DNA of 64,000 bases from Nonomuraea aurantiaca (GTDB lineage Bacteria > Actinomycetota > Actinomycetes > Streptosporangiales > Streptosporangiaceae): positions 248,001-312,000 of the forward strand of contig NZ_JAIWNB010000012.1 of the NCBI RefSeq assembly GCF_020215705.1. The letters run 5' to 3'. A program made the translations under genes and the position numbers. Below the pieces are notes generated by a model. That model saw only the letters and a program-made list of their open reading frames with translations, ran no database searches and was not told where the DNA came from. Shown piece by piece: positions 17,325 to 25,328 of the stretch (position 1 is the first letter of the stretch; every line of letters starts with the position of its first letter).

Positions 17325-17452
17325 TCGCCGTCCGGCGCGCCATCGCCGTCCTACACATGCTCACGGCGGAGGTGAGCGCGTGATCGCCGTGATGCGCATG
17401 CTCGCCAGTGGTACCAACCGCCGCCGGGCTGTTCGTAGTCGCAAAAGGTGAC
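17321..17452 (+). pseudogene. Remnant of an FtsX-type permease gene
   Basis: Directly after the broken ATPase, two short GTG-initiated frames are present: 17321-17383 (starts VIAVRRAIAV) and 17380-17451 (starts VIAVMRMLASGTNRRRAVRS). The region arose by an imperfect 31-bp direct duplication (17301-17331 and 17360-17390, offset 59). The second frame looks like the cytoplasmic N-terminus of a MacB/FtsX permease, but stops after 23 codons and no membrane domain follows. The permease body has been deleted. Confidence 0.55.
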
Positions 17453-17504
17453 GAATGCCACCACATCTCCTTGAGTGCGGTCATGCGGACTGCCCTATCT
17501 TTGT

Positions 17505-17518
17505 ACTGACTGGTCAGT
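17505..17518. promoter_or_regulatory. TetR-type operator upstream of the ABC-like/Pip operon
   Basis: Inverted repeat ACTGAC-TG-GTCAGT, 20 bases upstream of the chosen start at 17538. The symmetry is typical of TetR sites; the only TetR gene of the operon is its third member (20437-21036). An upstream TTGAGT (17471-17476) could be the -35 element. Confidence 0.6.
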
Positions 17519-17537
17519 TTAAAGAGGGGTGGTTGCG

Positions 17538-18095
17538 GTGATCATTGCGGAAGGGCTGGCGATCGAGGGGGTGTACCCGGAGGTCTCGTTGAAGGCCAGG
17601 GCGGGCACGCTCACGGTGGTCGCGGGTTCGGCGGGAAGTGGGCGCACGAGCCTGCTGCTGACGCTGGCCGGGCGGATGAAGCCCACGAAAGGCGCCCTGA
17701 ACGTCGCAGGGCACGCCAGGCGACGCGCCATCCGCAAAGCCGTGGCGTTGGCGCTGATCGACGGCGTGACGGATCTGGACCGGTCGCTGACGGTCGGGGA
17801 ACACCTGCGGGAGCGGCGGCGTCGGCCGTACCAGGAGATTCTTGAGCGGGTCGGGCTGGCGGGCCAGGAGCGAGTGCTGGTGCGGGAGCTGGACCGGGAG
17901 CAACACGTGCGGCTGGGTGCCGCACTGGCGCTGCTGGACGAACCCAAGGTGATCGTCGCTGACAACGTGGACGCGGGTCTGCCGGTCGAGCGGCAGCAGG
18001 CGCTGTGGAACCTGCTGCGCGAGCTGGACCACGCGGTGGTGGCCTCATGCGTGACGCCTCCCGCCCGCTTCGACCAGTTGGTGGAGCTGTCGTGA
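17538..18095 (+). CDS. Degenerate ABC-type ATP-binding protein
   Basis: A 185-residue P-loop protein with a Walker A (GSAGSGRTS) but no LSGGQ signature (the position reads LDREQHVRLGAAL) and a weakened Walker B (KVIVADNVD) lacking the catalytic Glu. It probably binds nucleotide poorly or acts structurally with the following membrane protein. GTG 17538 is preferred over GTG 17529 because the AGAGGGG ribosome site is then 8 bases away. Its stop overlaps the next start (GTGA). Such mini-ATPases next to YhgE/Pip proteins recur in actinomycetes. Confidence 0.75.
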   Translation: MIIAEGLAIEGVYPEVSLKARAGTLTVVAGSAGSGRTSLLLTLAGRMKPTKGALNVAGHARRRAIRKAVALALIDGVTDLDRSLTVGEHLRERRRRPYQEILERVGLAGQERVLVRELDREQHVRLGAALALLDEPKVIVADNVDAGLPVERQQALWNLLRELDHAVVASCVTPPARFDQLVELS

Positions 18096-20440
18096 AGGGC
18101 ATGTTGCGGTCGCGGCTGACGAGGGCGGCGCTGGCGGCAGTGGTGGTGCTGCCGCTCCTGTACGCAGGCCTGTATCTGTGGTCGTTCTGGGACCCGCAGG
18201 GCAATCTGGACCGCGTACCGGTCGCCTTGGTCGTCGAGGACCAACCTGCCCAAGCCGCCGGCAAGACCCTGCACGCGGGCCGCGACCTGGCCGGCGAGCT
18301 GCTGAAGCGCGACGTGCTCGGCTGGCACGAGTCCACCGCGAAGCAGGCGGCCGACGGGGTGGCGGACGGCACGTTCTATCTGTCGCTGACCGTGCCCGCC
18401 GATTTCAGCGCCAAGCTGGCCTCACCCGGCGACGACGACGCCGTACCGAGCCCGGCGCGGCTCGGCCTGCGCGTGGACACGGGCCGCAGCTACATCATGG
18501 GCAGCATCTCGGACGCGGTGTTCAACGAGGTACGGGCGGCGGCCGAGCGTACGGCGATCCACGACTACTTCGACAACGTCTTCGTCTCGATCGGCGACAT
18601 CCACGACAAGACCGCGGAGGCCGCCAAGGGCGCGGACAAGCTGCACGACGGCGTCGTGCGGCTCGGTGACGGCGTCTCGCAACTCAGCAGCGGCCTGGGC
18701 ACGGCCGAGAGCGGCGCCCGGCAGCTCTCGGCCGGCCTGAACACCGCCAACTCCGCCACGGGCCGACTGAGTGATGGCTCGGCCCAGGTCACGCAGGGCC
18801 TCACGCAGGCGCAGCAGGGGATCGGGCACCTGCGCGACGGCCTGCACAAACTCCATACGGAAGGAACTTCTCCCCTCAGTTCCGGAGCGAGGCAGGCATA
18901 CCAGCAGGTTCACGCTCAGACTCGCACGGTCAACCAGCTCGCCGACGCGTACGTCCCCGTGCTGGACGAATGGGGCCCCAAGATCTCCCAAGCCGCCGAG
19001 GCGGTCGCCGCCGCCGCCGACAAGGTCGCCGACAGCGGGTCGGCGACCGGCGCGACGCAGGCGAGCGCGGCGGCCGACAGCGTTCGCGAGGCGAACGCCC
19101 AGGCGGGAAGCGCGGCCGACAGCGCCAGGGAGGCGAGCTCGCAGGCTCAGGCCGCGCTCGACCGCCTTGGCGCGGACGCCGACCCCGAGGTGCGCGGCCT
19201 ATTGCGGAACGCGGCAGCCGCCGCCCGCCGGGCCGCCACTCATGCGGGCCAAGCCCAGGACGCCGCCCGGACCGGCGACAGCGGCGGTGTCGGCAGCGGT
19301 GCGGGAACCGGGACCGACGGCGTCGCGGACCTGCAAAACCAGGCGCGGGAGCTGGCGAAGCAGGCTCGCAAGATCGCGGCTGCGGCGCCCCGACTCGGCT
19401 CCAGGCTGGACCAGGCCAGAAACCAGCTCAATGCCCTGGACACCGGCCTGGGCAAGCTGGCCGACGGTGCCGCGAAGGTGAACTCGAGTCTGGGCACGGC
19501 CGCGACCGGCGCGGACCGGCTCTATCAGGGCGCGACCCAGCTGGCCGACGGTTCCCACCAGGTCACGAACGGCATCGGCCGCCTGGGCGGCGGGCTGGTC
19601 AGGCTGAGCGACGGCGCGAGCGCGCTGAGCACCGGTGTGGACCGGCTCCACGACGGAGCAGGCCAGGCGGACAAGGGCGCGACCAAGCTCGCCGAGGGAT
19701 CGAAGAAGCTGTCAGGCGGGCTAGGCGACGGCACCGCCCGGATTCCCGACTACGACAAGGGGCAGCGCGACGACCGCGCGGACGTGATGAGCGACCCGGT
19801 CCGGCTGGCCAAGACCGTTGACAACGAGGTGCCCAACTACGGCACCGGCTTCGCGCCATTCTTCCTGCCGCTGGCGCTCTGGGTCGGTGCGATGATCGCG
19901 TTCATGGTCCTGAAGCCGCTGAACCAGCGGCGGCTGGCGGGTACGACGGGCGCGGTGCGAATCGCGCTGGCGGGCTGGCTGCCGGGGGCGGCGCTCGGGG
20001 TGGCGCAGGTGGGCGTCCTGGTGGCGGTCCTGCGGTTCGGGCTCGGGCTGGAGGCCGCGCACTGGGCCGGGCTCATCGGCCTGCTGCTGCTCGCGACCGC
20101 CGCGTTCATGGCGGTCGTGCAGGCGGTGAACGCGCTGCTCGGCCCGCCCGGGCGGGTGGCCGCGCTGGCGCTGCTGATGCTGCAGCTCACCTCGGCGGCC
20201 GGGACGTATCCCATCGAGACGTCGCCTGGATTCTTCCAGACGATCTCGCCGTGGCTGCCGATGAGCTGGGTGGTGTCGGCGCTGCGCAGGTTGATCAGCG
20301 GTGGCGATCCCACCGTGGTGTGGCAGGCTTACGGCGTGCTGTCAGTTTTCCTCGTCCTTGGGCTCGCGCTCACCGCGCTCGCCGTGGAGCGCGGCCGCAT
20401 CTGGTCCGTCCAACGCCTGCACCCGCAGCTGGCGCTGTGA
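18092..20440 (+). CDS. YhgE/Pip-family membrane protein
   Basis: A 782-residue integral membrane protein. One N-terminal span (ALAAVVVLPLLYAGLYLW), a long extracytoplasmic region with alternating LxDGxxxLxxG and Ala-rich coiled-coil repeats (about residues 170-560), and five to six C-terminal spans of the ABC-2 permease type (FFLPLALWVGAMIAFMV onward). Family members include Lactococcus phage-infection protein and YhgE; they resemble ABC-2 permeases with a large extracellular insert. GTG start overlaps the upstream stop, and its own stop overlaps the TetR start, so all three are translationally coupled. Confidence 0.88.
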   Translation: MKGMLRSRLTRAALAAVVVLPLLYAGLYLWSFWDPQGNLDRVPVALVVEDQPAQAAGKTLHAGRDLAGELLKRDVLGWHESTAKQAADGVADGTFYLSLTVPADFSAKLASPGDDDAVPSPARLGLRVDTGRSYIMGSISDAVFNEVRAAAERTAIHDYFDNVFVSIGDIHDKTAEAAKGADKLHDGVVRLGDGVSQLSSGLGTAESGARQLSAGLNTANSATGRLSDGSAQVTQGLTQAQQGIGHLRDGLHKLHTEGTSPLSSGARQAYQQVHAQTRTVNQLADAYVPVLDEWGPKISQAAEAVAAAADKVADSGSATGATQASAAADSVREANAQAGSAADSAREASSQAQAALDRLGADADPEVRGLLRNAAAAARRAATHAGQAQDAARTGDSGGVGSGAGTGTDGVADLQNQARELAKQARKIAAAAPRLGSRLDQARNQLNALDTGLGKLADGAAKVNSSLGTAATGADRLYQGATQLADGSHQVTNGIGRLGGGLVRLSDGASALSTGVDRLHDGAGQADKGATKLAEGSKKLSGGLGDGTARIPDYDKGQRDDRADVMSDPVRLAKTVDNEVPNYGTGFAPFFLPLALWVGAMIAFMVLKPLNQRRLAGTTGAVRIALAGWLPGAALGVAQVGVLVAVLRFGLGLEAAHWAGLIGLLLLATAAFMAVVQAVNALLGPPGRVAALALLMLQLTSAAGTYPIETSPGFFQTISPWLPMSWVVSALRRLISGGDPTVVWQAYGVLSVFLVLGLALTALAVERGRIWSVQRLHPQLAL

Positions 20441-21036
20441 CCGAACGAAACGAGCGCACCGCCAGGCGCGGGAACCGGCAGGACACCCGGCAGAAGGTGT
20501 TCAGGGCGGCTGTGGAGCTGATCGCCGAGCATGGGTACGCGGCCACCACGGTCGACGCCATCGCCGAGCGGGCCGGGGTGGCCAAGGGCACCGTTTTCTA
20601 CAACTTCGGCAGCAAGGAGGGGCTGTTCGAGGCGCTACTGGAGCACTCGATCAACATGCTCGCCGAGGCACTGTCCGACGCCGACACCGGGAAGAGCGCG
20701 CTGGACGCGCTCGACTCGGTGGTGCTCGGCCAGCTCAGGTTCTTCGAGGAGCACGGGGCCTTCGCCCGGGTGCTGCTGGCCGAGATGTGGCGAACGGTGT
20801 GGCAGGAGGCAGTGGCGCTGCTGCGCCAGAGCGCGCTCGGCGTTTACGCGAGCGTGCTGCGCAGGGCCGCCGCGAACGGCGAGATCCGGGCGGACCTGGA
20901 CGTGGAGACGGCGGCGACGGCTGTGTTCGGCATGGTCCTGACGGTCGCCATCGAGCGCCGCGCGCTGTATCCGGACCGGCCCTTGGAGCGGACTCACGCG
21001 ACGCTGGTCGAACTCCTGCATGGCCGCATCAACTAA
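20437..21036 (+). CDS. TetR-family repressor
   Basis: A 199-residue regulator with an N-terminal TetR helix-turn-helix (AVELIAEHGYAATTVDAIAE, then AGVAKGTVFYNFGSKEGLF). GTG start overlaps the Pip stop (GTGA). As the last gene of the operon it most likely autorepresses the promoter carrying the ACTGACTGGTCAGT palindrome at 17505-17518. Ligand unknown. Confidence 0.9.
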   Translation: MTERNERTARRGNRQDTRQKVFRAAVELIAEHGYAATTVDAIAERAGVAKGTVFYNFGSKEGLFEALLEHSINMLAEALSDADTGKSALDALDSVVLGQLRFFEEHGAFARVLLAEMWRTVWQEAVALLRQSALGVYASVLRRAAANGEIRADLDVETAATAVFGMVLTVAIERRALYPDRPLERTHATLVELLHGRIN

Positions 21037-21050
21037 GCTTTACCGCCTCC

Positions 21051-21083
21051 GCGAGCTGACGGCCTGGCCGGCCGTCAGCTCGC
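21051..21083. terminator. Bidirectional hairpin terminator
   Basis: A perfect 14-bp stem (21051-21064 with 21070-21083) and a 5-base loop lies between the convergent TetR gene and aldo/keto reductase gene. Confidence 0.85.
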
Positions 21084-21102
21084 TCCCCGTACCGGAAACG
21101 CC

Positions 21103-22095
21103 TCAGCCGGCGTGTGGCCGCAGCAGCTCATCGATCTGCTCCACCTGCGCCTGGGCCAGGGGCCCGTGCCGCAGCGCGCCGGCGTTCTGCTCGGCCTGGT
21201 CGGCCGTCCTGACGCCGGGGATCGGCACCGTGCGCCCGCTGCGGGCCAGCAGCCAGCCGAGGGCGCCTTGGGCGAGGGTCCGCCCGTCCGAGGTCAGGAT
21301 GTCGCGGATCGCGTCCAGCATGGCGAGGAACTCCGGGGCGGGCCGGCCGTCCTTGAAGAAGGTCATCCACTGCGGAGAATCGCCGCGTACGTCGTCCATC
21401 GGCAGCCGCGAGTCCCGGCCGTACTTGCCGGTGAGCAGCCCCATCGCCAGCGGCCCCCGGTTGACGGAGGCGAGCTCGTGGGTGTCGCACACCGCCAGCA
21501 TCGCCGGGGTGTCGTGCAGGACGTTGAGGTCATGCTGCACGGCGGCGCAGTGCGGCCCCTTCGCGAACGCGGCCGCCCGTTCGGGGTCGTTGGTGCTCCA
21601 GCCGTAGGCCCGGATCAGGCCCTCCTCGACGAGCTCCTCCAGTGTGGCGATCATCTCGTCCACCCGCTCCGGCGGCGCGTCCCCGACGTGCAGCTGGTAG
21701 AGGTCGATGTGATCGGTTCCCAGCCGCTCCAGCGACGCCCGGCAGGCTCGCCGGATGTATCCGGGCGAGGTGTCCTCGCCGGTGAGCGTCCGCGTCGCCG
21801 CGTCGAAGGTGAGGCCGAACTTGGTCGCGATCACGACCTCGTCCCACCGGCCGGACAGCGCTCTCCCGAGCACCCGCTCGCTGCGTCCGGTGCCGTAGAC
21901 GTCGGCCGTGTCGAAGAAAGTGACCCCCAGGTCGAGCGCCCGGCGCACGGCCGCCACTGACTCCTCGTCGTCCACCTGACCCCATCCGGCCGGCTTGCCA
22001 CGGGCCGTGAAGGGTCCGCCGATCGCCCATGCCCCGAACCCGATCGCACTCACCCGCAGGCCGCTACGTCCCAAGATCCGGAATGAATCATTCAT
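21103..22095 (-). CDS. Aldo/keto reductase
   Basis: A 330-residue NADPH-dependent oxidoreductase of the TIM-barrel AKR fold, with the catalytic tetrad visible: D and Y in TFFDTADVYGTG, K in VIATKFGL, H in YQLHVGD. The C-terminal cofactor-binding part (VPIPGVRTADQAEQNAGAL) is intact. An AGGAAGAG ribosome site precedes ATG 22095. A MerR-type operator/promoter (22147-22167) lies upstream, so expression is probably stress- or drug-inducible. Substrate unknown. Confidence 0.92.
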   Translation of the reverse strand: MNDSFRILGRSGLRVSAIGFGAWAIGGPFTARGKPAGWGQVDDEESVAAVRRALDLGVTFFDTADVYGTGRSERVLGRALSGRWDEVVIATKFGLTFDAATRTLTGEDTSPGYIRRACRASLERLGTDHIDLYQLHVGDAPPERVDEMIATLEELVEEGLIRAYGWSTNDPERAAAFAKGPHCAAVQHDLNVLHDTPAMLAVCDTHELASVNRGPLAMGLLTGKYGRDSRLPMDDVRGDSPQWMTFFKDGRPAPEFLAMLDAIRDILTSDGRTLAQGALGWLLARSGRTVPIPGVRTADQAEQNAGALRHGPLAQAQVEQIDELLRPHAG

Positions 22096-22146
22096 CTCGT
22101 ACTCTTCCTGACTTCACGGAAATGGCAACAGAGACGACGCTGCCAG

Positions 22147-22167
22147 CTGGAGTGGACTCCAGGTCAA
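22147..22167 (-). promoter_or_regulatory. MerR-type operator/promoter upstream of the aldo/keto reductase
   Basis: On the minus strand, TTGACC (22167-22162) overlaps the palindrome CTGGAGT-CC-ACTCCAG (22162-22147). A -35 element abutting a dyad in a lengthened spacer is the hallmark of MerR-family promoters, and CTGGAGT/ACTCCAG dyads of this form are often seen before actinobacterial oxidoreductase genes. The -10 element is weak by eye. No merR gene occurs nearby. Confidence 0.6.
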
Positions 22168-22232
22168 GTACGTCGATCATCGTCTCCTTCGAGCCGGTGC
22201 TTCCGCCGGCGGGGGAAGCGCGCGAACCGGCG

Positions 22233-23951
22233 CTAGACGCCGGCCTGTGCCAGGACGTTCGCGAGTCCGGACGCGTCCAGCTGGGTCGAGACGTACCAGG
22301 CGCTGCCCGCGCCTACCTGGTGCCGGGTGACCGCCGGGCCGCCGCCGACGTAGGTCACGGCCGCCGTGGCGCCGGTCAACTGGACGGTCTCGCTCCAGAA
22401 GGTGCCGACCGTCCCGTCGGACAGTGCGACGGGGCCGGTCAGGGGACGGAACTCCTCGACGCGGACGCCGAGCAAGTCGCGCAGCGCGCCGGGATAGCCG
22501 CCCAGCCGGACGCGGGTGTCGGGGTCGGCGACGCCGCTGAAGTACGACACGATCAAGGTGCCCCCGCCCTCGACATACGCGGTGAGGTTGGCGACGGCCT
22601 CGTCAGAGATCAGGTACAGAGACGGCATCAGCACCGCCCGATAGCGCGAAATATCGTGAGAAGGGTGGACGAAGTCCGTGGCGAGGCCCTGCTGCCACAG
22701 CACCCGGTGCGTCTGCTCCACGGACGCGCGGAAGTCCAGCCCGGTCACGGGCAGGGCCGGGTTCCGCAGGGCCCAGGCGGCCTCGTCGTCCCAGAGAATG
22801 GCCACCTCGGCCTCGGCGCGCTCCGCGGGCGGAAGGGCGCTGAGCGTCCGGCCCAGGTCGGCGATCTCGCGGAAGACCCGGCTGTCGGCGCCCGCGTGCG
22901 GGACCATGCCCTGGTGCCACTGCTCCGCCCCGCCCTGGGAGGCGCGCCACTGGAAATGCAGCACTCCCGTGGCCCCGCGGGCCACGTATTCCAGGCTGCG
23001 CCGCGTGTGCTCTCCCGGTTCCAGCGGGAGCGTCCCATCAGGGACGTACATGGCCGCGACGCCCTGCTCCATCAGCAGCCACGGCTTCCCGCGGGCCCAG
23101 GAGCGGGCCAGGTCGGAGGCGAAGGCGACCTGGGCGAGCCCGCCGTCGCCGGGCTCGTCGGTGTAGTGATCGATGCCCACGAGATCGACCTCGGCCGACC
23201 ATTTCCAGTGGTCCAGCGGCGTCCACCCCGCCATGACGTAATTGGTGGTCACCGGCTGCCGCCCATGGACGCGCAGGATGTCACGCTGCTCGCGGTAGTG
23301 GGCGAGCAGCGCGTCGGAGCAGAAGCGGCGGTAGTCCAGCAGGTGGGCGGGGTTCGACCGGTACTGGGTGGTCCGCGGTGGCATGATCTGCTCCCACGCC
23401 GAGTAGTGCTGGCTCCAGAACGCCGTGGTCCACGCGTCGTTGAGCGCGTCGAGGGACTTGTGCCGGTCACGCAGCCAGGCACGGAAGGCCGTCGCGCAGT
23501 GATCGCAGTGGCAGGTCGTGCCGTACTCGTTGTGCACGTGCCACATGGCTGTCGCCGGATGGGCGCCGTACCGCTCGGCGAGCGCCGTCGCGATGCGGCG
23601 CGAGGCCACCCGGTACGCGGGCGCGTTGACGCAGTACGTGTCACGACTGCCATGTGTGAGCCGGGTGCCGTCGGCCCGCACCGGCATCGCGTCGGGATGG
23701 GACAAGCCGAACCAGGGCGGCGGGGAGGCCGTCGGGGTCGCCAGGTTGACCTGGATGTCGTTGTCATGCAGCAGGTCCATGACGCGATCGAGCCAGCCGA
23801 AGTCGTAGACGCCCTCCGACGGCTCAAGCCGGGCCCAGGAGAAGACCCCCACGGTGGCGAGGTTGACCTTCGCCTCCCGCATCAGCCGGACGTCCTCCAG
23901 CCAGACATCCTCTGGCCACTGTTCGGGGTTGTAGTCTCCGCCGAAATACAT
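22233..23951 (-). CDS. GH42 beta-galactosidase
   Basis: A 572-residue glycoside hydrolase family 42 enzyme that removes terminal beta-galactosyl residues. The N-terminal barrel begins YFGGDYNPEQWP; the acid/base Glu is in WHVHNEYG, a CHCDHC cluster resembles the zinc-site cysteines of GH42, and the nucleophile Glu is in LLMEQG. A trimerisation domain follows. Typical members run to about 650-690 residues, so the C-terminal domain is reduced. No signal peptide: acts on imported galactosides. GGAGAGAG ribosome site before ATG 23951. It follows the ROK gene by 33 bases and probably shares its transcript. Confidence 0.92.
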   Translation of the reverse strand: MYFGGDYNPEQWPEDVWLEDVRLMREAKVNLATVGVFSWARLEPSEGVYDFGWLDRVMDLLHDNDIQVNLATPTASPPPWFGLSHPDAMPVRADGTRLTHGSRDTYCVNAPAYRVASRRIATALAERYGAHPATAMWHVHNEYGTTCHCDHCATAFRAWLRDRHKSLDALNDAWTTAFWSQHYSAWEQIMPPRTTQYRSNPAHLLDYRRFCSDALLAHYREQRDILRVHGRQPVTTNYVMAGWTPLDHWKWSAEVDLVGIDHYTDEPGDGGLAQVAFASDLARSWARGKPWLLMEQGVAAMYVPDGTLPLEPGEHTRRSLEYVARGATGVLHFQWRASQGGAEQWHQGMVPHAGADSRVFREIADLGRTLSALPPAERAEAEVAILWDDEAAWALRNPALPVTGLDFRASVEQTHRVLWQQGLATDFVHPSHDISRYRAVLMPSLYLISDEAVANLTAYVEGGGTLIVSYFSGVADPDTRVRLGGYPGALRDLLGVRVEEFRPLTGPVALSDGTVGTFWSETVQLTGATAAVTYVGGGPAVTRHQVGAGSAWYVSTQLDASGLANVLAQAGV

Positions 23952-23984
23952 GCTCTCTCCAACTGGGGGTGTCACGGCCGCTGA

Positions 23985-25127
23985 TCAGTCGCTGCCGGTT
24001 ACGAAACTCTGGATGGCCACGACCGCGCCGCCACGGGCCCATTCGCGAAAGTCGTCCACTTCGATCAGCACGTCGACCGAGTTCACCCGGCCGCGCCGGT
24101 TCGCGCTGAGCGCCCGGTCGAGACCGTCCTTGGCGACGCGGGCCAGTTCCACGCCCTCACCGGCCACGATCACCGTCTTGACCATGGAGAACGTCGCGAC
24201 GTGGGCGATGAGCCTGCCGAGCGCGTCCGCGGCTTCGGCGACGACGCCGAGGCACACCTTGTCCCCTTCCGTGGCCAGGCGCATCACCTCCTCGTACGTC
24301 ACCGGCCGCCGCAGCCCCTGCCCGGCGGCGGTCACGATGGAGTCGCTGGCCAGGTAGGCGGAGGCGCAGCCGCGGTGGCCGTCCCCGCACATCGGCCCGC
24401 CCGCGTTCAGCACCAGGTGGGCGAACATGCCGAGGTCCGACTCGGCCGCCGTCACCAGATGATCGTGTACGACCAAGGCGTAGCCGACTCCCGCCCCGAT
24501 CGAGACGAGCGCGAAGTCGCGCAGCCCGCGGGCCGCCCCGAACCAGTGATGCTGGTGGCCCAGCGCCGCCACGTCGTTCTTGACCACGCACGGGATGCCC
24601 AGAGCCTGCTCCAGCAGTGACTTGAGCGGCACCTGCCGCCAGCCGAGATACGACGAGTCGACCAGCCGCTCACCGCCGAGCTGGACCGCCGAACGGGCGT
24701 CGCCGCCGAGCGTGACACCGGCCCCGACAGGCGTCCGCTCGCCGCCGGACAGCTCATCGAGCAGCCCCCTGATCTGGCGGCACACGGCCTGGGGGCGGTG
24801 GTCGGAGATCGGCTCGTCGCGGGCCGCGACGATCTGGGCGCGCAGGTCGGTGACGACCGCGTGGACGCGGTCCGCGGTCAGCTTGACGCCGAGGAAACAG
24901 TGCTCGCCCGCGGCCACGTCCAGGGGGCGGGTCGGGCGGCCGTTGACCGGGTCGTGGACCACGTCGCCTTCGACGAGGAGCCCGGCGTCGACCATGGGCT
25001 TGGTCAGCCGCGTCAGGCTGCCGGTGGACAGGCGCAGGGTTCTGGCCAGCGCGGTCCTGGACTGCGGACCGTGGATGATGAGCTCCTTGACGATGGAGCG
25101 CGCCGCGTCGGGCAAGACGTCCCACAT
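23985..25127 (-). CDS. ROK-family transcriptional regulator
   Basis: About 380 residues. N-terminal MarR-like helix-turn-helix (SRTALARTLRLSTGSLTRLT) and a ROK sugar-kinase-like domain, including the CGDGHRGCASAYL zinc-type loop (cysteine-poor variant of the ROK CxCGxxGC motif) and a GAGVGYALVV phosphate-loop segment. It senses a sugar, likely a galactoside, and regulates the divergent transporter operon and its own operon. ATG 25127 is preceded by AGGATGG. Confidence 0.88.
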   Translation of the reverse strand: MWDVLPDAARSIVKELIIHGPQSRTALARTLRLSTGSLTRLTKPMVDAGLLVEGDVVHDPVNGRPTRPLDVAAGEHCFLGVKLTADRVHAVVTDLRAQIVAARDEPISDHRPQAVCRQIRGLLDELSGGERTPVGAGVTLGGDARSAVQLGGERLVDSSYLGWRQVPLKSLLEQALGIPCVVKNDVAALGHQHHWFGAARGLRDFALVSIGAGVGYALVVHDHLVTAAESDLGMFAHLVLNAGGPMCGDGHRGCASAYLASDSIVTAAGQGLRRPVTYEEVMRLATEGDKVCLGVVAEAADALGRLIAHVATFSMVKTVIVAGEGVELARVAKDGLDRALSANRRGRVNSVDVLIEVDDFREWARGGAVVAIQSFVTGSD

Positions 25128-25292
25128 GGCGCACCATCCTTGGGGCTCCACCCACATCAGCGCCAGCCTTTCGCACTTGATTTCGCGACAAAGCTAGCAT
25201 GTCCAGCATGTCACGACGCGTTCACATAACACGCATGAAATCTGTGCACAAGTAGTGACAAGACTCTCACCTTCTCCCTAGGTTGGCTCTGT

Positions 25293-25314
25293 TACAAAGC
25301 CAGTCCGCTTTGTA
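25293..25314. promoter_or_regulatory. Candidate ROK operator before the sugar ABC operon
   Basis: Perfect 8-bp inverted repeat TACAAAGC / GCTTTGTA with a 6-base spacer, ending 15 bases before the solute-binding protein start. A related half-site (ACAAAGCT) sits at 25188-25195 near the ROK gene start. Position in the divergent 200-bp region argues for control by the ROK protein. Confidence 0.6.
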
Positions 25315-25328
25315 GGAAGAAGGCACGA

